Assembly (NCBI GenBank): GCA_030704615.1
Contig: CM060734.1
Span: 2,420,001-2,484,000 of the forward strand
Direction of reading: 5' to 3'
Origin: Takakia lepidozioides
Taxonomy: Eukaryota > Streptophyta > Takakiopsida > Takakiales > Takakiaceae
DNA length: 64,000 nt
Below the pieces are notes generated by a model, which had not been told where the DNA came from, did no database searches, and was given only the letters and a program-made list of their open reading frames with translations. This document shows, piece by piece, positions 54,813 through 64,000 of the stretch (position 1 is the first letter of the stretch; each line of letters begins with the position of its first letter). The position numbers and the translations under genes were made by a program.

Positions 54813-55085
54813 GCTTGGGCATGTACATGTTTCATTTTACTCATAGATGGATTTCCTTCACCTCAGGATTGTGATATCACTGACTCTGATATATTGATGT
54901 GGACAGACACATTGTAGAAATGAGACCACAGATTGTAAACAATGGGCCAATTACATCAGTTCTTGAATACAATGAAACTCAGCACACAGAAGTGAGGGAC
55001 GATGGGTTGTTTTATTGATCGAACATGGTGTGTCACATTTAGCAACTCCAAACAAATCTAAGCCTTTCCGCCTTCTACATGGGCG

Positions 55086-55664
55086 TCACCAAGTCGACGG
55101 AACTTCGATAGCCCTGAAAACAAGCTCATTACTGACGCGGCACCTCCAGGTAAACTGCAATGCGGTCGTTCTGGTGCCCTTGGTGGAGCTGACGACAATG
55201 TCATGCCCATCAATGATACCACCATCATACATTGACAAGGTCACTGTGGGCCTCATGTGCCCGTGCGATTCGTCTTCGCAACTCAGCCGAATGTCTCCAT
55301 AAACTGGAAGAGCGGAGTGAACTCCACGGATATAGTTTTCCCCGGTGCCGTCCTCCCTGGTCCACTGGCAGCAGTTCCAGCGCAAAAGCGAGGTTGTGCG
55401 TGATCTGTCCAGCATCCCATTCCAGCTTGGTATATCGAGGTCAACAATTTTCAAGACCCATGGACCGCATTGACCCTCGCCCTCACCTCGCTCAAAGCGG
55501 TAATAGCCCTCCAAATACTCCATTGCGCGCAAAGACTCACGCTTGATTCCAGAAGCGTTAGTGAAAACAGAGAGCCACACAATGATGTCTCCTGATTTTG
55601 GTTTGAACATCGCATATTCGTGGCCATGATAAGGGTAGTCAGCAGGATTGCGGCGACACGGCAT
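55086..55664 (-). CDS. D1 gene of element C, unknown function
   Basis: This is an intact 192-residue frame that differs from the A copy (17873-18451) by scattered substitutions. It keeps DYPYHGHEYAM, RWNCCQW and DGGIIDGHDIVV. Survival of the open frame in both copies, while neighbouring genes have stops, may mean young age or selection; I cannot separate these. No known family was recognised. Confidence 0.68.
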   Translation of the reverse strand: MPCRRNPADYPYHGHEYAMFKPKSGDIIVWLSVFTNASGIKRESLRAMEYLEGYYRFERGEGEGQCGPWVLKIVDLDIPSWNGMLDRSRTTSLLRWNCCQWTREDGTGENYIRGVHSALPVYGDIRLSCEDESHGHMRPTVTLSMYDGGIIDGHDIVVSSTKGTRTTALQFTWRCRVSNELVFRAIEVPSTW

Positions 55665-55833
55665 CCTTGCAAAAGATTAGCGGAATACGCTCAATGACAA
55701 CAACTCCCGGATGGAGGAGACAGCAACGCGGTGGCTGGAAGTAGTTCAAGGACATAACAATGTGTTTGCAAACACTGCAATTCCTCACTAACACTCCAGG
55801 GCACATTTAAATTTCCCCCCTACAGGAACCTAC

Positions 55834-56819
55834 ATGGATGAAGATTGGCTGCTCCATGAAGATTGGCTGCTCCATGAATATAGCCGTTTCAGTTTCCTTC
55901 CGTGCCATGCAAACTATGGGCCGTAAGTGCCAGGTGGGCCTATAGCCACTCAAGACAACGAAGTCCATCCCCCCTTCGATGTAAATGCAGCGCCGAATTT
56001 CCATCTGGGGGATGGACTTCGGTGGCAGATTACAAACTATTCCCCGTGGATGAGAAAGATGTAGCGGTTCATCCACCGCTGGCGTGATGAACACGTTACA
56101 CGATGATTGGTGGGTAGGTGGGACCCAGATGCTCCATTATTGGAGCCCGCACTGCTCTTCCGCTTCTCATCATTTCGAAAATCAAAAGGCTTCATTGCTG
56201 TCCGCAAGGTCATTGTCATCGGCATCAAAGACGTCCTCAGGACCTCCTTTGCAAGGATGTCGTGCTTCCGGAATCAGGACGACTGCCCTTATGGAGGCTT
56301 TGATTATGCAATGTATTCGGCCACATCAGGAGACATCGTTCTCTGGCACACAGTTTACACAGAAGATAGTGGGGTGAATGTGGAAACATTGTCAGCTTTT
56401 GAATATATCCCAGGCCACTACGCCTTCGAGCAGGGTGACGATCTTGGTCTAAGGAGTCCGTGGCTCCTGCGCATCCTTGATTCCGATTTTCCCAGCTACG
56501 ATGGGCACCCATGCAGAAGAATGCGCACTGCTATGTTGTTGCGGTGGAACTGCTGCCAATGGACGTGGGTGGATCCATCGGAGAGACGTATACTCCTGAA
56601 GGAGTGTGCTCCTCTTCTCCATTGTATGGGGATATTTGCATTGGTGTAGACGATGAAAACGTGAAGCTTTCCATATTCGATGGTGGTATGATTGAAGGGC
56701 ACGACATTGTGGTGAACATCAACAGGGGCGGTACAACGGCTGCAATCCAGTTTACCTGGAGGAGCCCGATGACTCATGAGCTAGTTTTCAAAGCAGTCAA
56801 AGTCCCGTTGACAACGTGA
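55834..56819 (+). pseudogene. D2 gene of element C, unknown function
   Basis: The main frame is 56107-56649, with DCPYGGFDYAMY, DIVLWHTVYTEDSG and RWNCCQWTW. After WVD a one-base shift near 56572 breaks the frame, and the C-terminal part (FDGGMIEGHDIVV, LVFKAVKVP) continues in the frame 56511-56819. The upstream exon MDEDWLLHEDWLLHEYS at about 55834 carries a tandem repeat of seven codons relative to A. The TGA present in A is tryptophan here. Confidence 0.65.
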
Positions 56820-57189
56820 CTTGTATTCAGAAGGCACAAGGCTATAGATTTGTTTGCACCATCAGCACAGTAGACGGGCTTCAAATGCAATTCATGTGGA
56901 TCAATAAAAACCCCATTGTGCCCTCTTTTTTGTTCTATTTTGTATCCATCGTTCCCAAAATGCATCATTCCTCATTTCGTTTGGGATTGGGGGTGGATTT
57001 TGCAAGTGGCTGGTAGGCTAAATGGCCCCCATTGTACAGAGCAGTATCACCCTACTATTCGCGAAACATTGCCTTTCAATATGTAATTCTAAAAAACATT
57101 GCTGAACCTCCTTCATCGGGAGGTCCTTCTCCCCCCTATGACCGTGACATCCTCAACCCTATTCCCGCGGACACTCATTTCCGGAAAAT

Positions 57190-57276
57190 AGTCATGCTCA
57201 TGTTTTTTTCGACACTTACGACTCTACTCATGGCTCATGCCACTCATGGCACATGGCTCATGAAATAGCAGCCCCC
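57190..57276 (-). repeat. Right terminal inverted repeat of element C
   Basis: It matches 19930-20010 of A: CGACACTTACGACTCTACTC, then CATGGCTCATG repeats (one more than in A), TCATGAAATAG and the closing GCAGCCCCC. Unrelated sequence follows. Confidence 0.8.
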
Positions 57277-57857
57277 ATTCTATTGCTCTTCAGTCCTTCA
57301 ACAGGACGATTTCTACCACCATTCGTCGTCATCTAACACGATTAACATTCTTCCAGTCTCATAGATGTTCTCCCCATCTTCTATTAATTATGTTCCATCA
57401 GCAAAAGTTAGATACCATTGTTCTATCAAATTCTTTCTCCAATAATCTTCTTTATATAGGGTTGATAGTTCTTTATACTACACTCTACTCACAAGCTGCA
57501 ATTGAATAATTTCTATATCGCTGCAACAGAGCTTTTTAAATATCTCTATCGAGAAATTATCTGGCAGACTAGCAATCAACTTTGAGGGAAACTCCTCTGT
57601 TCTCTCATTAATGCACATTATCTCTATCTCATACAAAGTATAATCATTCAACACTTCATTCAAAATTCATTCCATCATTTCCATTACTCTGTTTCTTACA
57701 CAGAAAATACTTAATTGGATTTCCTTTTTTTCCTTCTTTTCTTCCACAAACAATAACAAAGACAGTATTGCAGAACCACGCTACCATTGATATAAGAGTC
57801 TGTACCACCTACCTTCTATAACTCCTACTCACACATACACACACTCTACACACTCGT
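57277..57857. other. AT-rich spacer without a recognisable gene
   Basis: I see nothing to annotate on either strand. Confidence 0.5.
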
Positions 57858-58147
57858 TGTCGCGGCCCTTTGCCTTGAGGGCGAGGGGTTGGGACACAAG
57901 AGGGGCTGGCCCTGTGGTGGGGGCAGTGGCAGCAAATTGGGATAGGGGCTGAAGCACCCTTGAGGCGGAGGCGCTCACTAGGTGGAGCCCCGCCAACCGG
58001 GTTGCGGTGGGGGGGCTCCGTGTGGGGTGGTGGTAGCGTAGGGAGTCGTAGTGGGGGTGGCATAGGACTCACCATGAGGCTGAGGCCTTGTGGTGGGAGT
58101 TGTGGGGAGTCTTGGGACTCACCACGGTCCATTGGGGCCGTGGTGGG
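57858..58147 (+). repeat. Truncated gypsy LTR of the 66-790 family
   Basis: It begins TGTCGCGGCCCTTTGCCTTG, as the LTRs at 66 and 4828 do, and follows them with small deletions up to the GGTCCATTGGGGCCGTGG segment. There it switches within a base or two to element D2 sequence. Confidence 0.85.
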
Positions 58148-58482
58148 AAAGAGATAGCGGTTCATCCACCGCTGGTGTGATGAACACGTTACACGATGAT
58201 TGGTGGGTAGGTGGGACCCAGATGCTCCATTATTGGAGCCCACACTGCTCTTCCGCTTCTCATCATTTCGAAAATCAAAGGGCTTCGTTGCTGTCCGCAA
58301 GGTCATTGTCATCAGTATCAAAGACGTCCTCAGGACCTCCTTTGCAAGGATGTCGTGCTTCTAGAACCGGGACGACTACCCTTGTGGAGGCTTCGATTAT
58401 GCAATGTATTCGGCCACATCGGGAGACATCATTATCTGGCACATAGTGTACACAGAAGATAGTGGGGCGAATGTGGAAATGG
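58148..58482 (+). pseudogene. Captured fragment of gene D2
   Basis: It matches 56066-56385 of element C and 18808-19130 of element A, from the GTTCATCCACCGCTGG segment to the GAATGTGGAAAT segment. It covers the front of D2, including DVLRTSFARM. It is fused to an LTR on the left and to inverted gypsy pol on the right. Confidence 0.85.
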
Positions 58483-58483
58483 T

Positions 58484-59440
58484 GAAGTCCGACGCATCCG
58501 TGTGAATCTCAAATGGACGGTCGAACTCCGGGATCTTCAAGACTGGAGCTTCCGCCATCCGCTGCTTCAACTCGGCAAAAGCTTGGCCACAAAAAGTGTT
58601 CCATACCCATACCTTGGACTTACACAAAAGGTCTGACAGTGGCCCCGCGTTCTTGGCGAAATTTCTCACATATTTTCGGTAGTGGGAGGCGAGTCCCAGA
58701 ATAGATCGCACTCTCGGGACCGAAGTCGGAGGTTCCCAGTCCAAGATCGCCCTCACCTTTCTGTCATCCATTTTGATCCCATCCTGTGTAATCACATGCC
58801 CTAGGAACTCCACTTTCGTGACCCCGAATTCGCACTTTGAAGCTTTGGCATACAGCTTCCCTTCCCGCAATTTCTGGACACCTTCATGATACACCAGACC
58901 GTGGTTTGAACCCACAACCACATCCAACGTGGTATGTGCCCATTACCACTGGGCTACATGCTGATTGTAATCCGGCTGAAATACTTTACTCCTGCCAACC
59001 GATCGAAGAGGTCGTCGATCCTTGGCAAAGGGTACCGGTTTTTGATAGTCACCTTATTCAGAGCCCTGTAATCAACACACATCCGCACCGTCCCATCTTT
59101 CTTATATGCAAATAGTACCGGGGCTCTGTAAGGTGACTTACTCGGCCGGATGTACCCCTTTGCCATTAGATCCTTGAGCTGGGCCTTCAGCTCGACCAAC
59201 TCTCTATGGCTCAACCGGTAGGGCGCCTTGGCAGGCGCCTCCGATCCCGACACCACCTCTATCTTGTGGTCAACTCCTCTTTGCGGTGGCAAGCCGCTTG
59301 GTAAATCCTCCGGCGTCACATCCTGGTATTTCTCCAAGATCCCCTTGATCCAATCTGGGCTCGGCTCCTTCCACTTGTCTTATGTAAAGCAAAAGTGGGG
59401 CTCGTGTGGCTCCTCCACGGTCCACTCCTTTGCCGTCAGC
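58484..59440 (-). pseudogene. Inverted gypsy protease-RT-RNase H fragment
   Basis: It is the reverse complement of the equivalent of 2465-3585 in the first gypsy element: [31 protein letters not shown], then a gap, then [20 protein letters not shown] and the FEIHTDASDF start of RNase H. The palm region between, which would hold the catalytic aspartates, is missing and replaced by the tRNA-like sequence at 58896-58970. It retains residues absent from the first element (SVPRVRS before ILGLAS). Confidence 0.88.
58896..58970 (-). repeat. tRNA-like or SINE sequence inside the gypsy fragment
   Basis: On the minus strand TAGCCCAGTGGTAATGGGCA fits an A box and GGGTTCAAACC fits a B box, about 35 bases apart. 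These are the internal promoter elements of tRNA genes and tRNA-derived SINEs. I could not fold a full acceptor stem with confidence, so a SINE head is more likely than a working tRNA. Confidence 0.55.
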
Positions 59441-59540
59441 AGGGTGTGCTGATGCAGGATGGACATCTAGTGGCTTTCGAAAGTAAGAAACTAAATGAAG
59501 TGGAGCGACAGTGGCCTACGCATGAGAAAGAAAAGACCAT
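59441..59540 (+). pseudogene. Gypsy RNase H fragment
   Basis: VLMQDGHLVAFESKKLNEVE continues the gypsy reading from the equivalent of 3597, only about 12 bases past the end of the inverted piece. It ends after THEKEK, where another sequence begins. Confidence 0.85.
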
Positions 59541-59556
59541 GGTGAGGTCTCTCCCG

Positions 59557-59815
59557 CAGGTCATGGGAATGGCTTGCATAATGCACGATCACATTTGTTT
59601 TGGGAGATGTTGAGAGTGTTGCGTGACTTGCAGACGAGGCAAGTGCAACCTCTAGCCTATATCTTGGAGAATGTTCCTCTTATGGAGGACTCTCGGGCCA
59701 AGGTTATGACCAGTGTGCATCAGGTGCGGTCTTGGATTGGATCGGCGGTGCTATTGGATGCAGCAGCGGTGGGATCACGCGCGCATCGACCTCGATTGTG
59801 GTAGACCAATCTTGC
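59557..59815 (+). pseudogene. C5-cytosine methyltransferase-like fragment, probably from a retrotransposon
   Basis: The frame reads HNARSHLFWEMLRVLRDL, then PLAYILENVPLM, a short linker, VHQVRSWIG, then AAAVGSRAHRPRLW. This order matches the central part of C5-cytosine methyltransferases: the helix after the catalytic loop, the ENV motif (motif VI) and the QxRxR-like motif VIII region. The catalytic PCQ loop would lie just upstream and is not present. Such domains are known inside Ty3-type retroelements of some algae. Only about 80 residues remain. Confidence 0.6.
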
Positions 59816-60514
59816 ACCACCAGATCTGCTCAAGACACTACAAGAAAAACGTGGAATAATCACTGGCCCTTTAACCACTACTGTCTTTTTCCACTCTATA
59901 AACCACTAGTAACCACTTGTCAGTGGTTAATCCCAATGAAATGCCACGGTGGCATCACAGACAGTGGTTGGAAGTGGTTTCAACCACTCAGTAGTCCACG
60001 TGTAACAATTTGTTTTTATTTATTATTATTTATTTGCTAATACATTTTAATTAATATAATATAATATTCCTCGTGGACGAGTGCAGTGGTACATTGTGAG
60101 TGGTTATAGACACCTCAGTGATGGGAAGTGGTTGAAACCACTTGCTACTCCACGTGTAATAATTCAAATTTTATTTGTGATTTATTATTTGGAAATATAT
60201 TTTAATTCATAAATATATTCCACGTGGACGGGGACAGTGCACGTTGATCTTGAGTGGTTAAAGACACCTCATTGATTTGTACCACTTTGACAGTGGTGGA
60301 GAGTGGGTGGTGAAAGATACTGCAGTAATTGGAACCACTATGCTAGTGGTTGCTCATGAGTGGTTGCCTACACAACAGTGATTGGTACCACTTTTTGGGT
60401 GATACATGAAAAACTTTAAGTGGTTTGTGCAGCTGTGACAGACTTTGAAAAACAGACAAGTGGCCAGACCATTGTGGGTTGATGTTATTGAACAAATGGT
60501 TCCAACAATAAACT

Positions 60515-60703
60515 TTATTCTGAATCTGAAACATATTCGTCACCCTCTGAATCACTTTGCTCAACTGGAATAGCGGTTGGTTGCACAAATGCCGCTTGAA
60601 TGGTAGCCAACATAGCCAGGTCTTCTTTATTTAGAGCCGTGGTACCATCTAATGACCTAGGTATTGGCTGATCTGATAAGGTAGACGTCGATTGGCACGC
60701 CAC
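60515..60703 (-). CDS. Hypothetical short frame within the CACTA element
   Basis: It is a 62-residue frame that ends ESEGDEYVSDSE, with an acidic tail. It lies downstream of, and in the same orientation as, the transposase exon, so it could be its last exon. No domain is recognised. Confidence 0.3.
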   Translation of the reverse strand: MACQSTSTLSDQPIPRSLDGTTALNKEDLAMLATIQAAFVQPTAIPVEQSDSEGDEYVSDSE

Positions 60704-61069
60704 TCATCACCACATGCCTCTCTGTCTGCTGTGAACTGTGCCTTCTCTGTTGCATACTTTTTGTCACAAAATGGCAACAAGAATGACACATGTTAGCAAT
60801 GAAGTATTGCATTACTTAGCAAAAAATACCTAGCATGAATGATACTTTGAAAACCACTGTTTCAAACCACTGGAGGAGTGAGCAGAATGACTTGTAAATG
60901 AACATGTTTTTCCAGCAAGTCACTCACTCAGACATTTCGTTACTACAGCATTGGTTATAATCAGGATGAACCACTGACATTTGTGACTTTGTGGGTGGTT
61001 TGATTACACTGGTGACAGTCAGAATTGAAATTGAACTTGATATGAATAAGGTGCAATGAAAAGAAGTAC

Positions 61070-61423
61070 TCACTGCGCCCAAGGAGCCATGACATTGGTA
61101 TTGTTCAGCACATACAAAATTTGTGCTGCATCTCTCCCAACTCCAGTCATGTCCTGCTTTTTGCCGACACCTTCGAAGACCTCGTCCTCAACCCCTTCCT
61201 CCGCATTTGCATCCCAAGTCCGCTGTTGAGTTGCATCAAATGATTGCATATACTCAGTCATGAACCCCATGGCCTCATCCAGAACATACCCTGCAGCCGT
61301 ACTCCCTTCTGGCTTTGCGTAATTCCTAACGTATCCCTTAACATCTTTCATGTAACGCTCCATGGGATACATCCACCGTGAAGACATCGGATGAATAATT
61401 TTGTTTATCTCCATGGAATACAT
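61070..61423 (-). pseudogene. CACTA transposase C-terminal (DUF4218-like) exon
   Basis: SSRWMYPMERYMKDVKGYVR followed by NYAKPEGSTAAGYVLDEAMG and FMTEYM is the signature of the DUF4218 region of plant En/Spm transposases. Canonical splice acceptor and donor positions could not be proven. The catalytic tnp2 part upstream is not present in the window, so I mark it as a remnant. Confidence 0.75.
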
Positions 61424-61494
61424 CTATGTGCTCACTTGTAACCACTAAAATGAATTTTTAAAAAAAAATCAAAGTGCAAAAGATTTTAAAAAAA

Positions 61495-61720
61495 CACATC
61501 GGCTGGTAAGTGTAGAGTGTGTCGCCCTGGTGGTTCAGGGTTCAAACCCGCTGCATGACTCCATGTGTGGGATTGTTTCTGATGACGGTATGTCTGGGCG
61601 TTGATCCTCCTGTAGGTCTCATGGCCCATAAATGAAAGGGGGTTAATTTTTTCCCCTCCTCAAGGGCCTGAGGTTTCCTTTAAAATTTATTAAAAAAAAA
61701 ACAAAAAACAAAAAGTTGCT
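61495..61720 (+). repeat. tRNA-derived SINE-like repeat
   Basis: GGCTGGTAAGTGTAGAGTG resembles an A box and AGGGTTCAAACCCG a B box. A non-coding body follows, ending in an A-rich tail near 61690-61720. This is the layout of a SINE. Confidence 0.5.
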
Positions 61721-61814
61721 TATAGGGTTTGTGAAAAGGTTAAAAAACTTAAAAAGTTGCCCATCACGTATGTACAATATATACATACTTTTGGGGGGAA
61801 TTTTCAAATGTGTG

Positions 61815-61890
61815 CATGTAGCGTACTGGTAAGGGCTCTTCCTGCGTGTTGCGGGGTCGCGGGTTCAAACTCCTCGCGTTGTTTTTTTCC
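61815..61890 (+). repeat. tRNA-like sequence with pol III type terminator
   Basis: GTAGCGTACTGGTAAGGGCTC (A-box-like) and CGGGTTCAAACTC (B box) are followed by TTTTTTT. It could be a decayed tRNA gene or SINE head; no complete cloverleaf was found. Confidence 0.45.
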
Positions 61891-61894
61891 CCCT

Positions 61895-62460
61895 CATGCA
61901 CTAAGCCCCAAAAAACCCCACTAAGCCCTATCCTGACTACAGACACAAGCAGCACACACAAGAGGTCCGTTTGGGTTCATGGTCTATCAAATCCTCCATT
62001 GGTCATGACACAAGGTTGACGACAATGTGGTTAGGGCACCTTCTTCTTCGACCTATTTCAGCCTGTTTTGCCCTCCCATCAGACTCGGCCCTGAATTTGT
62101 AGCACGGAGCAAAGCTCGCATGAGTTTTTTACGATCCTTCATGATGGTGGGACAATCGCAATCGCAAGGTGTGGCTTTTTCTTAATGTAGGATGTGAAGA
62201 AGTTTGTCCATCCTACAAATGTGGGCTTTTGGCTCCTGTTAGTACCATGATTTGGTATTCTTCCTGATGTTTACAAGGTTCTTGGGAGAGTCAGCTTGGT
62301 CTTAGCAGGTCGTGTTTCAATCTCTGCTCGCTTAGCTGCACCATGGTGGTTCTCATGGACCAATGCGATGTTTTTTTTCTCCCTCAAGCACTAAGCCCCA
62401 CTAAGCCCTATCGCTGTTGCGCACTTAAGTCCTCGCTGATGTTTACAAGGTTCTTGGGAG
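61895..62460. other. Spacer with two short direct repeats
   Basis: CACTAAGCCCCACTAAGCCC-type text occurs at about 61900 and 62388. The segment TGATGTTTACAAGGTTCTTG plus the following GGAGAGTCAGCTTGGTC occurs at about 62268 and 62439. No gene is seen. The second repeat leads straight into the PPR pseudogene. Confidence 0.6.
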
Positions 62461-62469
62461 AGTCAGCTT

Positions 62470-64000
62470 GGTCCAGGGTATGCACGGCAGGGATGTGGGA
62501 TGGAGGCTTTGGAGACCTATGAGCAAATGATGGGGGAAGCACATCGTGTTTGTGTGCATTTGCAATGCTTGTGCAAGTCTGGCAGCCCTGGAGAAGGGCA
62601 AGAGGTGCATGGGGATATCATCAAAGCTGGAATTGTGCCAAATGTCAATCTGAACACTGTCCTGGCAGCTTTGGAAAAGGGGAAAGAGGTCCATGGCCTC
62701 ATCTTCAGAGCTGGAATTGTATCAAATGTCATTCTGAACAATACCCCGGTGAACATGTTTGCAAAATGGGGGTGCATCTAGGATGCAAAGGGAGTGTTTG
62801 ACACTATGGTTGAACGAGATTTGGTGTCGTGGAGTACGATGCTTGCAGGGTATGCACGGCAGGGATGTGGGATGGAGGCTTTGGAGAGCTATGAGCAGAT
62901 GATGGGGGAAGCACATCATGTTTGTGTGCATTTGCAATGTGCGTGCAAGCCTGGCAGCCCTGGAGAAGGGCAAGAGGTGCATAGAGATATCATCAAAGCT
63001 GGAATTGTGCCAAATGTCAATCGAACACTACCCTGGCAACTTTGGAAATGGGGAAAGAGGTGCATGGCGACATCTTCAGAGCCGGAATTGTACTAGATGA
63101 CAATCTGAACAATACCCCGGTGGACATGTTTGCAAAATGTGGGTGCATCTATGATGCAAAGGGAGTGTTCGACACTATGGCTGAACGACATGTGGTGTCG
63201 TGGAGTGCGATATGATGTGCTTGCAGGGTATGCACAGCAGGGATGTGGAATGGAGGCTTTGGAGAGCTATGAGCAAATGATGGGGGAAGCACATCATGTT
63301 TGTGTGCATTTGCAATGCTTGTGCAAGCCTGGCAGGCGGCCTGGAGAAGGGCAAAGAGGTGCATGGGGATATCATCAAAGCTGGAATTGTACCAAATGTG
63401 AATCTGAACACTGCCCTAGCAGCTCTGGAAAAGGGGAAAGAGGTCCATGGCGACAACTTCAGAGCTGGAATTGTACCAAATGTTAGTCTGAACCATACCC
63501 TAGTGGACATGTATGCGAAATGTGGGTGCATCGAGCCTGGACGAGGGCAAAGAGGTGCATGGGGTATCATCAAAGCTGGAATTGTACCAAATGTCATTCT
63601 GAACCATACCCTGGTGGACATTTATGCAAAATGTGGGGGCATCAAGCCTGGACAAGGGCAAAGCGGTGCATGGGGTATCGTCAAAGCTGGAATTGTACCA
63701 AATGTCATTCTGAACCATACCCTGGTGGACATGTTTGCAAAATGTGGGTGCAAAGGGATCTAGGATCTAGGATGCAAAGGGAGTGTTCGACACTATGGCT
63801 GAACGAGATGTGGTGTCGCGGAGTGCGATGCTGGTCCAGGGTATGTACGGCAGGGACGTGGGATGGAGGCTTTGGAGACCTATGAGCAAAGGATGGGGAA
63901 GCTCATCATGTTTGTGTGCATTTGCAATTCTTGTGCAAGCCTGGCAGCCCTGGAGAAGGGCAAGACGTGCATGGGGATATCATCAAAGCTGGAATTGTGC
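62470..64000 (+). pseudogene. Decayed tandem PPR (pentatricopeptide repeat) sequence, runs off the window
   Basis: Blocks such as LEKGKEVHGDIIKAGIVPNV, LVDMYAKCGCI, VFDTM.ERDLVSWSTMLAGYA and GCGMEALESYEQM are those of P/L/S-type PPR proteins, which bind organellar RNA. Here they recur in at least four near-identical DNA units (for example starting near 62496, 62867, 63249 and 63860) with frequent frameshifts and stops. A short inner unit (KAGIVPNVILNHTLVDMYAKCG) is repeated three times between 63440 and 63760. No frame stays open over more than about 155 residues. The near identity of units points to recent tandem duplication of an already broken gene. Confidence 0.8.

Larger units (their letters stand above)
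49970..57276. mobile_element. Composite element C: close relative of A with lost left end and internal deletion
   Basis: Gene order and sequence follow A: transposase (minus), methyltransferase-like gene (plus), palindrome array, D1 (minus), D2 (plus), right terminal repeat ending GCAGCCCCC at 57276. Homology begins inside the transposase at 49970, where element B ends. The part corresponding to A from the transposase start codon to the intron before its exon at 14332 is gone, replaced by about 118 bp of unrelated sequence. It thus lacks array 1 and the ParB-like domain. Confidence 0.82.
59836..61450. mobile_element. CACTA (En/Spm) transposon, one end and transposase exon
   Basis: CACTACAAGAAAAACGTGG at 59836-59854 is a typical CACTA terminus. 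From there to about 60480 many copies of AACCACT and AGTGGTT occur in both orientations, as expected of subterminal transposase sites. A transposase exon lies at 61070-61423. I did not find the other end, so the right limit is unknown. Confidence 0.75.

Noticed and set aside
6178-57276. Reading elements A, B and C as ordinary host gene clusters
   Set aside because: Inverted ends, the target duplication, the repeated gene set with the same order, and the abrupt borders fit mobile elements better.
61815-61890. Functional tRNA gene
   Set aside because: A-box and B-box like segments are present, but the A box is imperfect and I could not form acceptor and anticodon stems; a SINE head or relic is more likely.
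1-64000. Organellar or bacterial origin
   Set aside because: Spliced genes with GT..AG introns, LTR elements, CACTA and LINE sequences and a nuclear-encoded plastid-type protein point to a plant nuclear genome.

Overview
The window looks like nuclear DNA of a streptophyte plant, dominated by transposable elements. Evidence: one intact 12-exon gene for a conserved plastid-type membrane protein, a PPR-type pseudogene, Ty3/gypsy and Ty1/copia elements, a CACTA (En/Spm) element with a DUF4218-like transposase exon, a LINE 3' fragment and tRNA-derived repeats. Retroelement pieces carrying a PHD finger and a C5-cytosine methyltransferase-like domain hint at a non-seed lineage (charophyte, bryophyte, lycophyte or fern). 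The species cannot be read from the sequence.

Layout: 66-5549 is a Ty3/gypsy element with two LTRs, a tRNA-Met type primer site and a perfect 5-bp target duplication (TTATT), but without integrase. 6178-20010 is a 13.8-kb Mutator-like composite element (element A) with matching ends and a 9-bp target duplication (8/9). 21.5-24.3 kb holds an internally deleted copia element inside an older LTR. 27.6-34.5 kb is the host gene. 34.7-38.3 kb is a cluster of LTR fragments around an integrase-PHD reading frame. 38.3-50.0 kb is a second, older composite element (B). 50.0-57.3 kb is a third composite (C), a close relative of A that has lost its middle and its left end. 57.8-59.8 kb is a patchwork of element pieces, 59.8-61.5 kb a CACTA element, and 62.4-64.0 kb a decayed tandem PPR sequence.

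The most interesting content is the composite family A/B/C. A and B each carry a transposase gene (zinc-binding cysteines, D/D and C..H core, SWIM finger) facing away from a second gene. That second gene combines a ParB/sulfiredoxin-like domain (DGNHR motif), a basic linker and a domain laid out like a beta-class DNA amino-methyltransferase, with the catalytic DPPY motif replaced by DIPD in both lineages. A and C also carry two divergent, mutually similar genes of unknown function. The non-coding parts are filled with palindromes of a 10-bp half-site. In element A about 32 of these lie at a period of almost exactly 53 bp, about five DNA turns. The older element B carries its own palindrome family of similar design, also in introns. 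This points to an element-encoded DNA-binding or DNA-modifying system acting on its own repeats, which I do not recognise as described. Most coding parts of these elements are damaged, often by CAG-to-TAG changes, the pattern expected from deamination of CHG-methylated cytosine.
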